A stretch of DNA of 64,000 bases from Sphingomonas yabuuchiae (GTDB taxonomy: Bacteria; Pseudomonadota; Alphaproteobacteria; Sphingomonadales; Sphingomonadaceae), in the NCBI RefSeq assembly GCF_014199595.1, contig NZ_JACHNX010000009.1, positions 62,001 through 126,000 on the forward strand, written 5' to 3'. Within the stretch, counting starts at the first letter, position 1. Each line of letters begins with the position of its first letter. Of the stretch, positions 1 through 8,715 are shown one piece after another. The notes beneath the pieces are model-generated. The model was not told the origin of the DNA. It saw only the letters and a program-made list of their open reading frames with translations, and searched no databases. The position numbers and the translations under genes were made by a program.

Positions 1-1
1 G

Positions 2-283
2 ATGAAGGCGGGCGGCAGCATCTTCGCGCTGGAACTCGATGGCGGTCGCGAACAGGCGCATGGCCTGCTCGACGCACTGGCGTTGATCGACATCTCGAAC
101 AATATCGGCGACTCGCGCTCGCTGATGACCCATCCCGCCTCGACCACCCATGCCGGTGTCGCCGAGGACAAGCGGATCGAGATGGGCATCGGCGAGGGCA
201 TGTTGCGTCTGAATGTCGGGCTGGAGGATGCGGACGACCTGATCGACGATCTCGACCAGGCGCTGCGCGTCGTGGGTCTGTGA
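2..283 (+). CDS. metZ: O-succinylhomoserine sulfhydrylase, C-terminal fragment
   Basis: This is the last 93 residues of a PLP-dependent Cys/Met-metabolism enzyme whose start lies before the window. The C-terminal signature is visible: SLMTHPASTTH near residues 41-51 (the substrate-binding SL.xHPxxxTH segment), then a GxGEGMLRLNVGLED run and a helix ending at the stop. The family makes homocysteine from O-succinylhomoserine and sulfide in methionine synthesis. Choosing MetZ over MetB or MetC rests on resemblance only. The frame stays open to the window edge. The stop overlaps the GTG start of apaG by three bases, so the two are probably co-translated. Confidence 0.85.
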   Translation: MKAGGSIFALELDGGREQAHGLLDALALIDISNNIGDSRSLMTHPASTTHAGVAEDKRIEMGIGEGMLRLNVGLEDADDLIDDLDQALRVVGL

Positions 284-678
284 AGGCGCTCTTCCCCCAT
301 GCGCTGACCACCGGGCCGGTGACGGTCCGCGTGTCGGTCAGCTATCTGCCCGAACAGTCCGAGCCGCAGCGCGGGCGCTGGTTCTGGGCCTATCATGTCC
401 GCATCGAGAATGAGGGCGACCAGCCGGTCCAGCTTCTCACCCGGCGCTGGATCATCACCGACGCGCGGGGTGCGCGGCATTCGGTCGAGGGCGAGGGTGT
501 GGTCGGCGAACAGCCGGTGATCCAGCCGGGCGCGTCCTATGACTATGTCTCGGGTTGCCCGCTCGCGACGACCAGCGGCGCGATGCAGGGCAGTTACCGC
601 ATGGTCAGCGCGGACGGCGTGACCTTCGACGTGGCCATCCCGCATTTCGCGCTCATCGCCCCGGCGGTGGAGACATGA
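280..678 (+). CDS. apaG: ApaG family protein
   Basis: A 132-residue single-domain protein of the ApaG/DUF525 fold, an immunoglobulin-like beta sandwich. Family hallmarks are WAYHVRIENEG near residues 32-42, LLTRRWIITDARG, GEGVVGEQPVIQPG and YDYVSGCPL near 87-95, followed by MQGSYRM. Length matches the usual 125-130 residues. The biochemical role is poorly defined; in enterobacteria it is linked to cobalt and magnesium resistance and Ap4A metabolism. It begins with GTG inside the stop region of metZ and ends in an ATGA overlap with the LysR gene, so the three genes look like one transcript. Confidence 0.93.
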   Translation: MKALFPHALTTGPVTVRVSVSYLPEQSEPQRGRWFWAYHVRIENEGDQPVQLLTRRWIITDARGARHSVEGEGVVGEQPVIQPGASYDYVSGCPLATTSGAMQGSYRMVSADGVTFDVAIPHFALIAPAVET

Positions 679-1454
679 AGCGGACGCACCTTCCGCTCAA
701 CGGCCTGCGCGTGCTGGACGCCGCCGCGCGCCATCTGAGCTTCACCCGTGCTGCCGACGAGCTGGCGGTGACCCCGGCGGCGGTCGGGCAGCAGATCCGC
801 GCGCTGGAGGATACGCTGGGCGTCGTCCTGTTCCGCCGCACGACGCGCGGGCTGGAACTGACCCCCGAAGCCGAGGCCGGCCTTGCTCCCTTGCGGGCCG
901 GTTTCCTGCAATTCGAGGATGCCGTCCGCGCCATGCAGGCGGGCCAGTCGTCCAAGTCGCTGACCATCGCCGCCCCGCGTGATGTGACCGAGAAGTGGCT
1001 GATGCCGCGTCTCGCCGCCATCGCCGCAAGCGACCCGGACCTGCGTTTCTCGCTGATCGCGTCGGACGAGGGGCTGGACTTCACCGAGGCCAATCTGGAC
1101 CTCGCCATCCGCTGGGGTGATGGACCCGGCGGACTGGAGGGCGAGGCGATCGAGTCGGACGGGATGATTCCCATCGGTCCGGCGGACGCGCCGCTGATCG
1201 CCTGGCCGGGGGCGCCCGAAGAAGGTGCGCCGCTGGTCCGTGTGACGGATGCGGGCTTGGCGATCGACGCGGTTGCGGCGGGGCTGGGGCGGGCGATCGT
1301 GCCGCAACTGCTGGCCGAGCGCGATCTGGCCGAGGGGCGGGTGGTCGCCACCGGCGAGGCGGTGCCCTCACGCATGGGGTACTGGCTGGTCGCCCCGCTG
1401 CCGCAATGGCGCCAGCAGAAGGTCAAGGCGCTGGTCGAGGCGCTGGGGGGCTAA
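675..1454 (+). CDS. LysR-family transcriptional regulator (GcvA-like)
   Basis: A 259-residue LysR-type regulator. The winged helix-turn-helix is at residues about 10-60 (LRVLDAAARHLSFTRAADELAVTPAAVG, then QQIRALEDTLG and LFRR). A shortened effector-binding domain follows. The LNGLRxLDAAARHLSFTRAA opening is typical of the GcvA/AmpR branch. The start is the ATG at 675, which overlaps the apaG stop by 4 bases; a longer upstream reading frame is rejected because it would lie inside apaG. The effector domain is shorter than the usual 290-310-residue family length. The target genes cannot be inferred. Confidence 0.88.
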   Translation: MKRTHLPLNGLRVLDAAARHLSFTRAADELAVTPAAVGQQIRALEDTLGVVLFRRTTRGLELTPEAEAGLAPLRAGFLQFEDAVRAMQAGQSSKSLTIAAPRDVTEKWLMPRLAAIAASDPDLRFSLIASDEGLDFTEANLDLAIRWGDGPGGLEGEAIESDGMIPIGPADAPLIAWPGAPEEGAPLVRVTDAGLAIDAVAAGLGRAIVPQLLAERDLAEGRVVATGEAVPSRMGYWLVAPLPQWRQQKVKALVEALGG

Positions 1455-1475
1455 GGGCCATCAAACCCCTTGCGT

Positions 1476-1617
1476 CACCCCGGCGGAGGCCAGGGCCCAG
1501 TTTCCATATCAGTCGTGGTGCACGGTGGCATCGCGTGAGAGGCGAGCACGCCTCCCACGCGACGTGGGGAATCATCTGACCATCACCGCAACTGGGCCCC
1601 GGCCTTCGCCGGGGACG
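1476..1617. repeat. Long imperfect inverted repeat (REP-pair-like)
   Basis: The left arm (about 1478-1505) and right arm (about 1590-1617) are near-complementary: ACCCCGGCGGAGGCCAGGG pairs with the CCCCGGCCTTCGCCGGGG stretch, with a shared CCCAGTT/AACTGGG core and a few mismatches. A second hairpin sits between them at about 1533-1561 (GCGTGAGAGGCG against CGCCTCCCACGC). The unit is about 140 bp and noncoding. It resembles paired REP elements of sphingomonads and may end the metZ-apaG-lysR transcript. Confidence 0.7.
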
Positions 1618-1645
1618 TGCTTGTGGTTAGGGGTCGGTACTCCAA

Positions 1646-1757
1646 TTCCTCCCCAAGCTTTGCTTGGGGAGGGGGACCGCCAGCCGAAGGCTGGTGGTGG
1701 AGGGGCAGGCTCCCTCGCAGGCCGCTATACCCCTCCGTCAGGCCTGACAGCATCGCC
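1646..1757. repeat. Palindromic repeat, family A (divergent copy)
   Basis: This has the same architecture as the copies at 12911 and 28194: an outer TTCCTCCCC arm, GGGGAGGGGGACC, a short variable hairpin (CAGCCGAAGGCTG), then GGAGGGG, a spacer, and CCCCTCCGTCAGGCCTGACAG. The right end runs into a family C element. With the neighbouring elements it fills the gene-free stretch 1455-1888. Confidence 0.65.
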
Positions 1758-1758
1758 A

Positions 1759-1858
1759 CCCCTCCCCTTTAGGGGAGGGGGCGGGGGTGGGGCGCTTCCG
1801 CAAGCGCGGCGTTCGTGGAAAGGCCCCACCCCAACCCCTCCCCTGAAGGGGAGGGGCT
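1759..1858. repeat. Palindromic repeat, family C
   Basis: A roughly 100-bp element with a CCCCTCCCC/GGGGAGGGG hairpin at each end and a central palindrome GGGGGTGGGGC ... GCCCCACCCC enclosing a variable loop (GCTTCCGCAAGCGCGGCGTT). It is closely matched by 25228-25326, including the GGCGTTCGTGG-like loop segment. It is noncoding and sits just after the hslO stop, so it may act as a terminator for hslO. Confidence 0.7.
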
Positions 1859-1888
1859 CACATCGGCTCAATGCGACGTCATCCTGCT

Positions 1889-2803
1889 TTACGCCGCCGG
1901 TGCGGCGTCGAAGGGCACCGGGAATTTCTTTGCGCAGAAGGCGCAGTCCACCTGGATCAGGCCATCGGCATCCGCCATCTCGCGCCGTTCCTCGACCGAG
2001 AACTTCGTGATGACGCTGGCGATATACTCCGCCGAGCAGCGGCAGCCGCGCACGATGGCGGGGCTTTCCGACACGCGGACATTCTGCTCCTCGTTGAACA
2101 GCCGCCATACCAAAGTCTCCAGCGGCAGCGCGGCGTCGGCCAGTTCCTCGACCTGCATCGTCTGGCCCAGCGCCTGGACATGCTCCCATTCCGGATGGTC
2201 GAGCTTGACGTGCAGCCGCTCGCGCCCTTCCTCGCCCTCGGGCAGGTGCTGAAGGAACAGGCCGCCCGCGACCGTCCGCCCGTCCGGCCCCTTGCTGATC
2301 CCGACGCGCAGCAGGCTGGGGATCTGCTCGGACTGGATGAAATAGCTCTCGGCGGCGCTCGACAGGGTATCGCCGTCCAGCGGCACGATGCCCTGATAGC
2401 GTTCGTCGGTCATCGCAAGGTCGAAGGTGATCGCCAGATAACCCTGACCGAACAGCGCGAACAGTGTCGGCTCGGCGGGCAGTTCGGCCAGCCGGTCCTC
2501 GTCATACTGGACATAGCCGCGCAGCTCGCCACCGCGATAATCGCACACCAGCAGGCGGATCACGCCGCTGTCGCTGCGCGTCTGGATGGTCAACTGACCG
2601 CTGGTGTCCTTCAGCGTCGCGCCCATCAGCGCGGTCAGGGTCAGCGCCTCGGCCAGCAGCCGCTCGATCGCGGGCGGATAGGCGTGCGCGGCCAGAATCT
2701 CGTCCAGCACCGGGCCCAGCCGTACCAGCCGCCCGCGCGCATGATGCTCGGGGATGATGAAACCGATTGCGCGGTCGAGGTCGGGCAGGGTGATGTCGGT
2801 CAT
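1889..2803 (-). CDS. hslO: Hsp33 redox-regulated holdase chaperone
   Basis: A 304-residue Hsp33. This cytoplasmic ATP-independent chaperone holds a zinc through four cysteines when reduced and unfolds into its active form on oxidation. The C-terminal pair CRC (about 254-256) and the later CAFC (about 287-290) are both present. The N-terminal domain shows ALTLTALMG and LLVCDYRGGELRGY-type motifs. Gene order hslO-argF-argD on the minus strand is the common alphaproteobacterial arrangement. The gap to argF holds an argF terminator-like hairpin, so hslO may have its own promoter at about 2810-2860 or be expressed by readthrough. Confidence 0.95.
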   Translation of the reverse strand: MTDITLPDLDRAIGFIIPEHHARGRLVRLGPVLDEILAAHAYPPAIERLLAEALTLTALMGATLKDTSGQLTIQTRSDSGVIRLLVCDYRGGELRGYVQYDEDRLAELPAEPTLFALFGQGYLAITFDLAMTDERYQGIVPLDGDTLSSAAESYFIQSEQIPSLLRVGISKGPDGRTVAGGLFLQHLPEGEEGRERLHVKLDHPEWEHVQALGQTMQVEELADAALPLETLVWRLFNEEQNVRVSESPAIVRGCRCSAEYIASVITKFSVEERREMADADGLIQVDCAFCAKKFPVPFDAAPAA

Positions 2804-2866
2804 GCTCGTGCCTTTACGCTCCGGAAGGGGCCGGGCGCTATGATGCCAGTGCGGCAGGGAAAAGAG

Positions 2867-2894
2867 AAAAGGCCGACGAACCCGCCGGCCTTTC
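2867..2894 (-). terminator. Probable intrinsic terminator after argF
   Basis: Arms AAAGGCCG (2868-2875) and CGGCCTTT (2886-2893) form a stem. Read on the minus strand it is followed by a T-rich TTTTCTCTTTTCCC tract. It lies 27 bases past the argF stop. Confidence 0.65.
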
Positions 2895-2920
2895 CATAGA
2901 TAGTATGGCCGGGCCTGCGA

Positions 2921-3844
2921 TCAACCGATCTGGCCGAAGCACCAGCGCAGCACCGATTTTTGCGCATGGAGCCGGTTTTCCGCTTCCGGCCAGATCAACG
3001 ACTGCGGGCCGTCGATGACATCCGACGTCACCTCTTCCTCGCGGTGCGCGGGCAAGCAGTGGAGGAATTTGGCATCCGGCTTGGCCAGCGCCATGAGGTC
3101 GGCATTGACCTGGAACGGCATCATCGCCGCCAGCTTTTCCTCGGCATGGGCCTGGCCCATCGAGATCCAGGTGTCGGTGACGACGATGTCCGCGCCCTCG
3201 ACCGCCGCGCGCGGATCAGTGGTGCAGGTCGCGCGACCCTTGCCGAGTTCCAGCGTGCCGGGCTCGGGATGATAGCCATTGGGGCAGGCGGCAACCACGT
3301 CGAAGCCGAGCAGCCCGCCCGCCTCGACGATCGAGTGCAGCACATTGTTGCCGTCGCCCAGCCAGGCGACCTTCATGCCCGACAGCGTCTTGCCCGCCTC
3401 GATCACGGTCAGCAGGTCGGCCATGATCTGGCACGGATGCGACAGGTCGGTCAGGCCGTTGATGACCGGCACGGATGCGTAATACGCCATTTCCTCGACC
3501 TTGGCATGGTCGTCGGTGCGGATCATGATCGCGTCGGTATAGCCCGACAGGATGCGCGCGGTGTCGGCGATCGTCTCGCCGCGCCCCAGCTGCATCGTGC
3601 CCGCATCGAGCACGATCGAGGTGCCGCCGAGCTGGCGGATCGCCATGTCGAAGCTGACGCGGGTGCGGGTCGAGTTCTTCTCGAACACCATGGCGAGCAC
3701 ATGGCCCGTCAACGGCGCATCGGCATCGACGCGGCCCTTGGTGAAACCGGCGCGGGCGGCCTTGCGGGCCTGCGCATCGGTCAGAATGGCGGTCACACCC
3801 TCGGGACCGGCGTCGGCGAGGTTCAGGAAGTGGCGGATCGTCAT
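2921..3844 (-). CDS. argF: Ornithine carbamoyltransferase
   Basis: A 307-residue anabolic ornithine transcarbamylase, which joins carbamoyl phosphate and ornithine to give citrulline in arginine synthesis. The carbamoyl-phosphate loop STRTR is at residues 58-62 within [13 protein letters not shown] is at 136-139, the ornithine-binding DTWISMG at 224-230, and the catalytic HCLPAHR at 262-268. Length is normal for the family. The start is ATG at 3844 with a GGAG about ten bases upstream. It lies 52 bases after argD on the same strand and is likely co-transcribed with it. Confidence 0.97.
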   Translation of the reverse strand: MTIRHFLNLADAGPEGVTAILTDAQARKAARAGFTKGRVDADAPLTGHVLAMVFEKNSTRTRVSFDMAIRQLGGTSIVLDAGTMQLGRGETIADTARILSGYTDAIMIRTDDHAKVEEMAYYASVPVINGLTDLSHPCQIMADLLTVIEAGKTLSGMKVAWLGDGNNVLHSIVEAGGLLGFDVVAACPNGYHPEPGTLELGKGRATCTTDPRAAVEGADIVVTDTWISMGQAHAEEKLAAMMPFQVNADLMALAKPDAKFLHCLPAHREEEVTSDVIDGPQSLIWPEAENRLHAQKSVLRWCFGQIG

Positions 3845-3860
3845 GGGTCTATACTCCGTC

Positions 3861-3885
3861 CCCCGGCGGTTTGCCGCCGCCGGGG
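3861..3885 (-). other. GC-rich hairpin between argD and argF
   Basis: CCCCGGCGG (3861-3869) pairs with CCGCCGGGG (3877-3885) across a 7-base loop. No T-tract follows in either direction, so a processing or stability hairpin within the argD-argF transcript is more likely than a terminator. Confidence 0.45.
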
Positions 3886-3896
3886 TGGCAGGGATA

Positions 3897-5087
3897 TCAG
3901 TCGTCGGCGGCGGGGACGTAGACGCGCGCGGCGTCCGACAGCTTCGTCGCGAACTCGGTGATGTGGCTCTCGTCGATGACCAGCGGCGGGAGGATGCGGA
4001 TGACGTTCTCGCCCGCCGCCACCAGCAGCAGCCCGTGGTTGTCGCGGCAATGCGCCACGAAACGGCGGCTGTCGCTCTTCATCTTCAGACCCTGCATCAG
4101 GCCGTGACCGCGAACCTCCTCGAACAGATGATCGAAGTTCGGAATCATCTGCTCCAGCGTCGAGCGCAGGCGCTGACCCATCGCCTCGACATGCTCGAGG
4201 AAGCCCGGCTCCTGGATCACGTCCAGCACCGCTTCACCGGCCGCCATGGCAAGCGGGTTGCCGCCATAGGTCGAACCATGGGTGCCCGCGACCATGCCCT
4301 TGGCCGCTTCCTCGGTCGCCAGGCACGCACCCAGCGGGAAGCCGCCGCCGATCCCCTTGGCGACCGCCATGATGTCGGGCTTCACGCCGTACAGCTCATG
4401 CGCGAAGAACTTGCCGGTGCGGCCGTAACCGCACTGAACCTCGTCGAGCACCAGCAGCAGGCCATGCTCGTCGCACGCCTTGCGCAGGCCCTGGAGGAAC
4501 TCCATGCTGGCGGGACGCAGGCCGCCTTCGCCCTGGATCGGCTCGACCAGGAAACCGGCGGTGTTCTCGTCGATCAGCGCCAGCGCTGCTTCCAGATCGT
4601 CGAACGGCGCGTAAGCAAAGCCCGGCAGCAAGGGCTCGAACCCGTCGCGCATCTTGGGCTGGTTGGTCGCCGAGATCGCGCCCAGCGTCCGGCCATGGAA
4701 CGCGTTGTTGAACGTGATCAGCGTGTGACGCTGCGGATTGCCATTGGCGAAGTGATAGCGGCGCGCGGTCTTGATCGCGCACTCGACGGCTTCCGCGCCC
4801 GAATTGGTGAAGAACACCGTGTCGGCAAAGGTCGAATCGACCAACCGCTGGGCGAAATGCTCACCCTGCGGGCTGCCGTACAGGTTCGACACATGCATCA
4901 GCGTCGCGGCCTGTTTGGCGATCGCGTCGACCAGTGTCGGATGGCCATGGCCCAGCGCGTTCACCGCGATACCGGCGGCGAAGTCCAGATACTGTTCCCC
5001 GTCTTCGCCATAGAGATAGACGCCTTCGCCTCGGACCGGACGCACCCCGCACCGTGGGTAAACGGGCATCAGGGCGGTGATAGTCAC
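3897..5087 (-). CDS. argD: Acetylornithine aminotransferase
   Basis: A 396-residue class III PLP aminotransferase that converts N-acetylglutamate semialdehyde to N-acetylornithine. It may also act as succinyldiaminopimelate aminotransferase, as in other bacteria. The cofactor-contacting TNSGAEA is at 94-100, [12 protein letters not shown] at 214-225 supplies the catalytic Asp, and the Schiff-base lysine is K244 in [11 protein letters not shown]. The start is GTG at 5087, chosen because AGGAG lies 7 bases upstream. It is the first gene of the argD-argF pair and begins just after a hairpin that seems to end the upstream transcript. Confidence 0.96.
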   Translation of the reverse strand: MTITALMPVYPRCGVRPVRGEGVYLYGEDGEQYLDFAAGIAVNALGHGHPTLVDAIAKQAATLMHVSNLYGSPQGEHFAQRLVDSTFADTVFFTNSGAEAVECAIKTARRYHFANGNPQRHTLITFNNAFHGRTLGAISATNQPKMRDGFEPLLPGFAYAPFDDLEAALALIDENTAGFLVEPIQGEGGLRPASMEFLQGLRKACDEHGLLLVLDEVQCGYGRTGKFFAHELYGVKPDIMAVAKGIGGGFPLGACLATEEAAKGMVAGTHGSTYGGNPLAMAAGEAVLDVIQEPGFLEHVEAMGQRLRSTLEQMIPNFDHLFEEVRGHGLMQGLKMKSDSRRFVAHCRDNHGLLLVAAGENVIRILPPLVIDESHITEFATKLSDAARVYVPAADD

Positions 5088-5108
5088 GGGACGTCTCCTT
5101 CAAACAGC

Positions 5109-5135
5109 AAAGGGCGGCACAGGTGGCCGCCCTTT
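5109..5135 (-). terminator. Hairpin ahead of argD, probable terminator
   Basis: A perfect 10-bp stem, AAAGGGCGGC (5109-5118) with GCCGCCCTTT (5126-5135), and a 7-base loop. On the minus strand it is followed by GCTGTTTG. It lies between the TPR/TonB-C gene and argD and probably separates the two transcripts; an attenuator-like leader role is possible. Confidence 0.6.
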
Positions 5136-5206
5136 GCAACCATACGGGCTATTGCTCTCTGCCGTCAACGTGCTGGCACGAGGTGTATGGGAGAGCGAGG
5201 CCGCCC

Positions 5207-6448
5207 CTAATTCATCGAAGCGGCCGGGGGAATTTCCGGATCGGCGTCCGGTTTCAGCTTAGGGGTCAGGTCCATGATCTCCAGCCGTCGCTGCGCGCTG
5301 CGATGAGGCATTCGTGACGGTGCGCTGTCCGCCGCCCGCATCATGCTGTCGGAGTTGCTTCCCAACGCGTTGATGCCGCCACCGCCACCCGGCGAGGTGC
5401 CGCCAATGACGTCCGATACGAAGCTGGTCCGCTCCAAGCGAAGTTGCCCATCAGCATTGGCCATGGGCGCATAGCGGCGCTGGGCGATCGCCTTCATAAC
5501 GATGTCGGTCCATAAGGGAGCAACCGGGCCGATCAGGTTTATAAGATGAATATCGGCGGTCTCTCCCGATGGCAGGATGCGGAAGCTGATATCCACGAAG
5601 GCCGGATCACTGGTGCCGGAAGCTAGGCCGAAATGGAAATCCTCGATCCGCAGCGAGGGCTGATAGACGAGCAGCGGATTGGGGCGCGGCGAGGGGTCTG
5701 GTTCCAACTGCGCCATCACCGCGTCGATCACGGCCTTTCGAACCTCCTCACCTTTGGCTTCGCGCACGGGCATGATCCGCACCGCATTCCGAAAGGGCAG
5801 GAACCGGGGATCGCGATTGTCGAGGATCGCGGCGCGTGCACGCTCGGCAAGTGCGCGATAGCTCCAGATCGATTCGGCCATCGATGTCAGCAGCATTGCC
5901 CGCCGCAGCATGGCCAGGCCCTGTATGTCGAGCAGCCCGGCACGTTCGGCGGCCCGCGCCACATCGGCATAGCGGGCCAGTCCGGCTTCGATTTCATGGG
6001 TCCGCACCAGCCCGTCGCCATTGCTCAACCGTTGCAAGAGAACCTCCCGGCTAACCGGATCATAGCGGGTTCGAAGTGCATCGACGGCGTCCGCCCCGCG
6101 CCCCAGCGCCCGTTCCGGCTTGCCGTTCAGACTGTGCAGGCGCCCCGTCGCACGGTGCAGCGCTGCCACCTCCAGCGGGTAATGAGAGGCAAAGCGGGCA
6201 TTACGACGCTTGGCGGCCATCAGCGTCCGGCGGCTGTTCCGGTAATCACCCTCCAGAAACTGCGCATCGGCCAGAGTCAGCGACAGCAATATGTCGTCGC
6301 GTAGCGGACAGTTCTTTGCGCGGCATTGATCGAGAGCCTTTTGCGCCTTTTCGACGCGCTCGCCGGTTACCACGATCTCCGCGGCGGTCGGCGAGACGTC
6401 ATTATCCTGAAGCGGCAGAAACGCGACCAAAAGCGGAAGGATAAACAT
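5207..6448 (-). CDS. Exported TPR-like protein with TonB C-terminal-like domain
   Basis: A 413-residue protein of unassigned function. The start is placed at ATG 6448, where GGGAG lies upstream and a hydrophobic N-terminus MFILPLLVAFLPLQ appears; a longer frame to 6556 adds a non-signal-like leader. The middle (about 40-270) is helical with TPR-like spacing. The region about 300-365 (FVDISFRILPSGE ... WTDIVMKAIAQRRYAP) matches the pattern of the TonB C-terminal fold. The tail is rich in Gly, Ser and Pro. Proteins of this layout occur in sphingomonads and are probably periplasmic. No TonB-type transmembrane anchor with a proline-rich spacer is seen. It lies between parE and argD, same strand. 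Confidence 0.6.
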   Translation of the reverse strand: MFILPLLVAFLPLQDNDVSPTAAEIVVTGERVEKAQKALDQCRAKNCPLRDDILLSLTLADAQFLEGDYRNSRRTLMAAKRRNARFASHYPLEVAALHRATGRLHSLNGKPERALGRGADAVDALRTRYDPVSREVLLQRLSNGDGLVRTHEIEAGLARYADVARAAERAGLLDIQGLAMLRRAMLLTSMAESIWSYRALAERARAAILDNRDPRFLPFRNAVRIMPVREAKGEEVRKAVIDAVMAQLEPDPSPRPNPLLVYQPSLRIEDFHFGLASGTSDPAFVDISFRILPSGETADIHLINLIGPVAPLWTDIVMKAIAQRRYAPMANADGQLRLERTSFVSDVIGGTSPGGGGGINALGSNSDSMMRAADSAPSRMPHRSAQRRLEIMDLTPKLKPDADPEIPPAASMN

Positions 6449-6583
6449 CGTAAACTCCCACGGCGATACGGCGCGCGATTGGCGCGATATCTTTTGCTGT
6501 GTCCGTTGGCCGGTGGGAGAAACGGCCTCAAGAAAATATCCTGGCTGAACCTGCATCGATGCTGAACGGACCCAGCAGGTCGA

Positions 6584-8563
6584 TCAGGCGTCGATAACCT
6601 CCTCGTCCAGCCTTGCCGCATTTTCCTGGATGAAGGCGAAGCGGTGGGCGGGGTTGTTGCCCATCAGCCGGTCGACCAGGTCCTTTACGCCTGCGCGTTC
6701 CTCATATTCCTGGGGCAGGGTGATGCGGATCAGGCTGCGGGTCGCGGGGTCCATCGTGGTTTCGCGCAGCTGGCCGGGGTTCATCTCGCCCAGGCCCTTG
6801 AAGCGCGCGACGTCGACCTTCTTGCCCTTGAACGCGGTGCGCTCCAGCTCGGCGCGGTGGGCGTCGTCGCGGGCGTAGAGCGACTTCGCGCCGACCGTCA
6901 GGCGATAGAGCGGCGGCTGGGCGAGGTAGAGATGTCCGCGCCGCACCAGATCGGGCATTTCCTGGAAGAAGAAGGTCATCAACAGCGTGGCGATATGCGC
7001 GCCGTCCACGTCGGCGTCGGTCATGATGACGATCTTTTCGTAGCGCAGCTGGGTCGGGTCGCAATCCTTGCGCGTGCCGCAGCCCATGGCCAGCGTCAGG
7101 TCGGCGATTTCCTGATTCTGCAGGATCTTGGTCGAGGTCGCGCTGGCGACGTTCAGGATCTTGCCACGGATCGGCAGGATCGCCTGCGTCTTGCGGTCGC
7201 GCGCCTGCTTCGCCGAGCCGCCCGCCGAGTCGCCCTCGACGATGAACAGCTCGGTGCCCTCGGGGCTGTCCGCCGAACAGTCGGTCAGCTTGCCGGGCAG
7301 GCGCAGCTTGCGGGCCGACGTCGCGGTCTTGCGCTTGACCTCGCGCTCAGCCTTGCGGCGCAGCCGCTCGTCCATGCGGTCGAGCACATAGCCAAGCAGC
7401 GCCTTGCCGCGATCCATGTTCGCCGACAGATAATGGTCGAAATGGTCGCGCACCGCCTTTTCGACCAGACCGGCGGCTTCCGGGCTGGTCAGGCGGTCCT
7501 TGGTCTGGCTCTGGAATTGCGGTTCGCGGATAAAGACCGAGAGCATCAGTTCGGAGCCGACCATCACGTCGTCGGCGGTGATGTCCTTGGCTTTCTTCTG
7601 GTTCACCAACTCGCCGAACGCGCGAAGCCCGCGCACCAGCGCCTGGCGCAGGCCCTGTTCGTGGGTGCCGCCATCGGGGGTGGGGATGGTGTTGCAATAC
7701 CAGCTATAGCTGCCGTCGCTCCAGAGCGGCCAGGCGACCGCCCATTCGACGCGGCCCTGTTCGGCGGGGAAGTCCTGATTGCCCGAAAAGAAATCGGCCG
7801 TCGCGCATTCGCGTCCGCCGATCTGCTCCTTCAGATGGTCGGCCAGGCCGCCGGGGAACTGGAAGACCGCATCGGCTGGCGTGTCGTCGGTGATCAGTTC
7901 GGCCGCGCAGTGCCAGCGTATCTCGACGCCCGCGAACAGATAGGCCTTGGACCGGACCAGCTTGTGCAGCCGCGCGGGTTTGAAGTGCAGTTCGGGTCCG
8001 AAAATCTCGGTATCCGGCGTGAAGGCGACGCTGGTGCCGCGCCGATTGGGAGCGGCGCCGACGGTCTCCAGCGGACCCAGCGTCGCGCCTTTCGCAAAAC
8101 GCTGGCGATAGAGGACACGTTCGCGCGCCACCTCAACCACCGTGTCCGACGATAGCGCGTTGACCACCGAGATGCCGACGCCGTGCAGGCCGCCGGAGGT
8201 CGCATAGGCCTTGCCAGTGAACTTGCCGCCCGAGTGGAGCGTCGAAAGGATCACCTCCAGTGCCGACTTGTCGGGGAATTTGGGATGCGGATCGACCGGA
8301 ATGCCGCGCCCATTGTCGACGATGGTCAGGCGGTTGCCCGGCTCCAGCTTCACCTCGATCCGGGTGGCGTGGCCCGCCACCGCCTCGTCCATCGCATTGT
8401 CTAGGACTTCGGCCGCCAGGTGATGCAGCGCACGCTCGTCGGTGCCGCCGATATACATGCCCGGGCGGCGACGAACCGGCTCCAGCCCCTCGAGCACCTC
8501 GATCGAGGAGGCGTCATAAGCGGGCTGGGAGCGGGCGCCGCCCGCGAACAGATCATTGGACAT
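6584..8563 (-). CDS. parE: DNA topoisomerase IV subunit B
   Basis: A 659-residue type IIA topoisomerase ATPase subunit that decatenates daughter chromosomes with ParC. From the N-terminus: GHKL ATPase (EVLDNAMDEA, DNGRGIPVD, GGLHGVG), transducer, then the Toprim domain with EGDSAGGSAKQARDR and DADVDGAH, ending in GLGEMNP and MGNNPAHR. ParE is preferred over GyrB because of length, the IGGTDERALHHL version of the N-terminal motif, and the lack of a GyrB insert. The start is set at ATG 8563 (MSNDLF) because the longer frame to 8629 adds an arginine-rich leader without family resemblance. Confidence 0.93.
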   Translation of the reverse strand: MSNDLFAGGARSQPAYDASSIEVLEGLEPVRRRPGMYIGGTDERALHHLAAEVLDNAMDEAVAGHATRIEVKLEPGNRLTIVDNGRGIPVDPHPKFPDKSALEVILSTLHSGGKFTGKAYATSGGLHGVGISVVNALSSDTVVEVARERVLYRQRFAKGATLGPLETVGAAPNRRGTSVAFTPDTEIFGPELHFKPARLHKLVRSKAYLFAGVEIRWHCAAELITDDTPADAVFQFPGGLADHLKEQIGGRECATADFFSGNQDFPAEQGRVEWAVAWPLWSDGSYSWYCNTIPTPDGGTHEQGLRQALVRGLRAFGELVNQKKAKDITADDVMVGSELMLSVFIREPQFQSQTKDRLTSPEAAGLVEKAVRDHFDHYLSANMDRGKALLGYVLDRMDERLRRKAEREVKRKTATSARKLRLPGKLTDCSADSPEGTELFIVEGDSAGGSAKQARDRKTQAILPIRGKILNVASATSTKILQNQEIADLTLAMGCGTRKDCDPTQLRYEKIVIMTDADVDGAHIATLLMTFFFQEMPDLVRRGHLYLAQPPLYRLTVGAKSLYARDDAHRAELERTAFKGKKVDVARFKGLGEMNPGQLRETTMDPATRSLIRITLPQEYEERAGVKDLVDRLMGNNPAHRFAFIQENAARLDEEVIDA

Positions 8564-8715
8564 AACGGGAACTATAGGGCTTCCAGAGCGCTTGCGCCAG
8601 CTTCGTGGCGCGTTGCGCAAATGCAACAAAGCTTTGCCGATATTCTAACGTGGGATATTTCCACCAGCCCGGTCCGTTAGCCCGTTACCTTTATGCCAAG
8701 GGTACGGGAGTGATA

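Noticed and set aside
6644..8155. A 503-codon plus-strand frame opposite parE
   Set aside because: Shadow of parE; no recognisable motif and no ribosome site.
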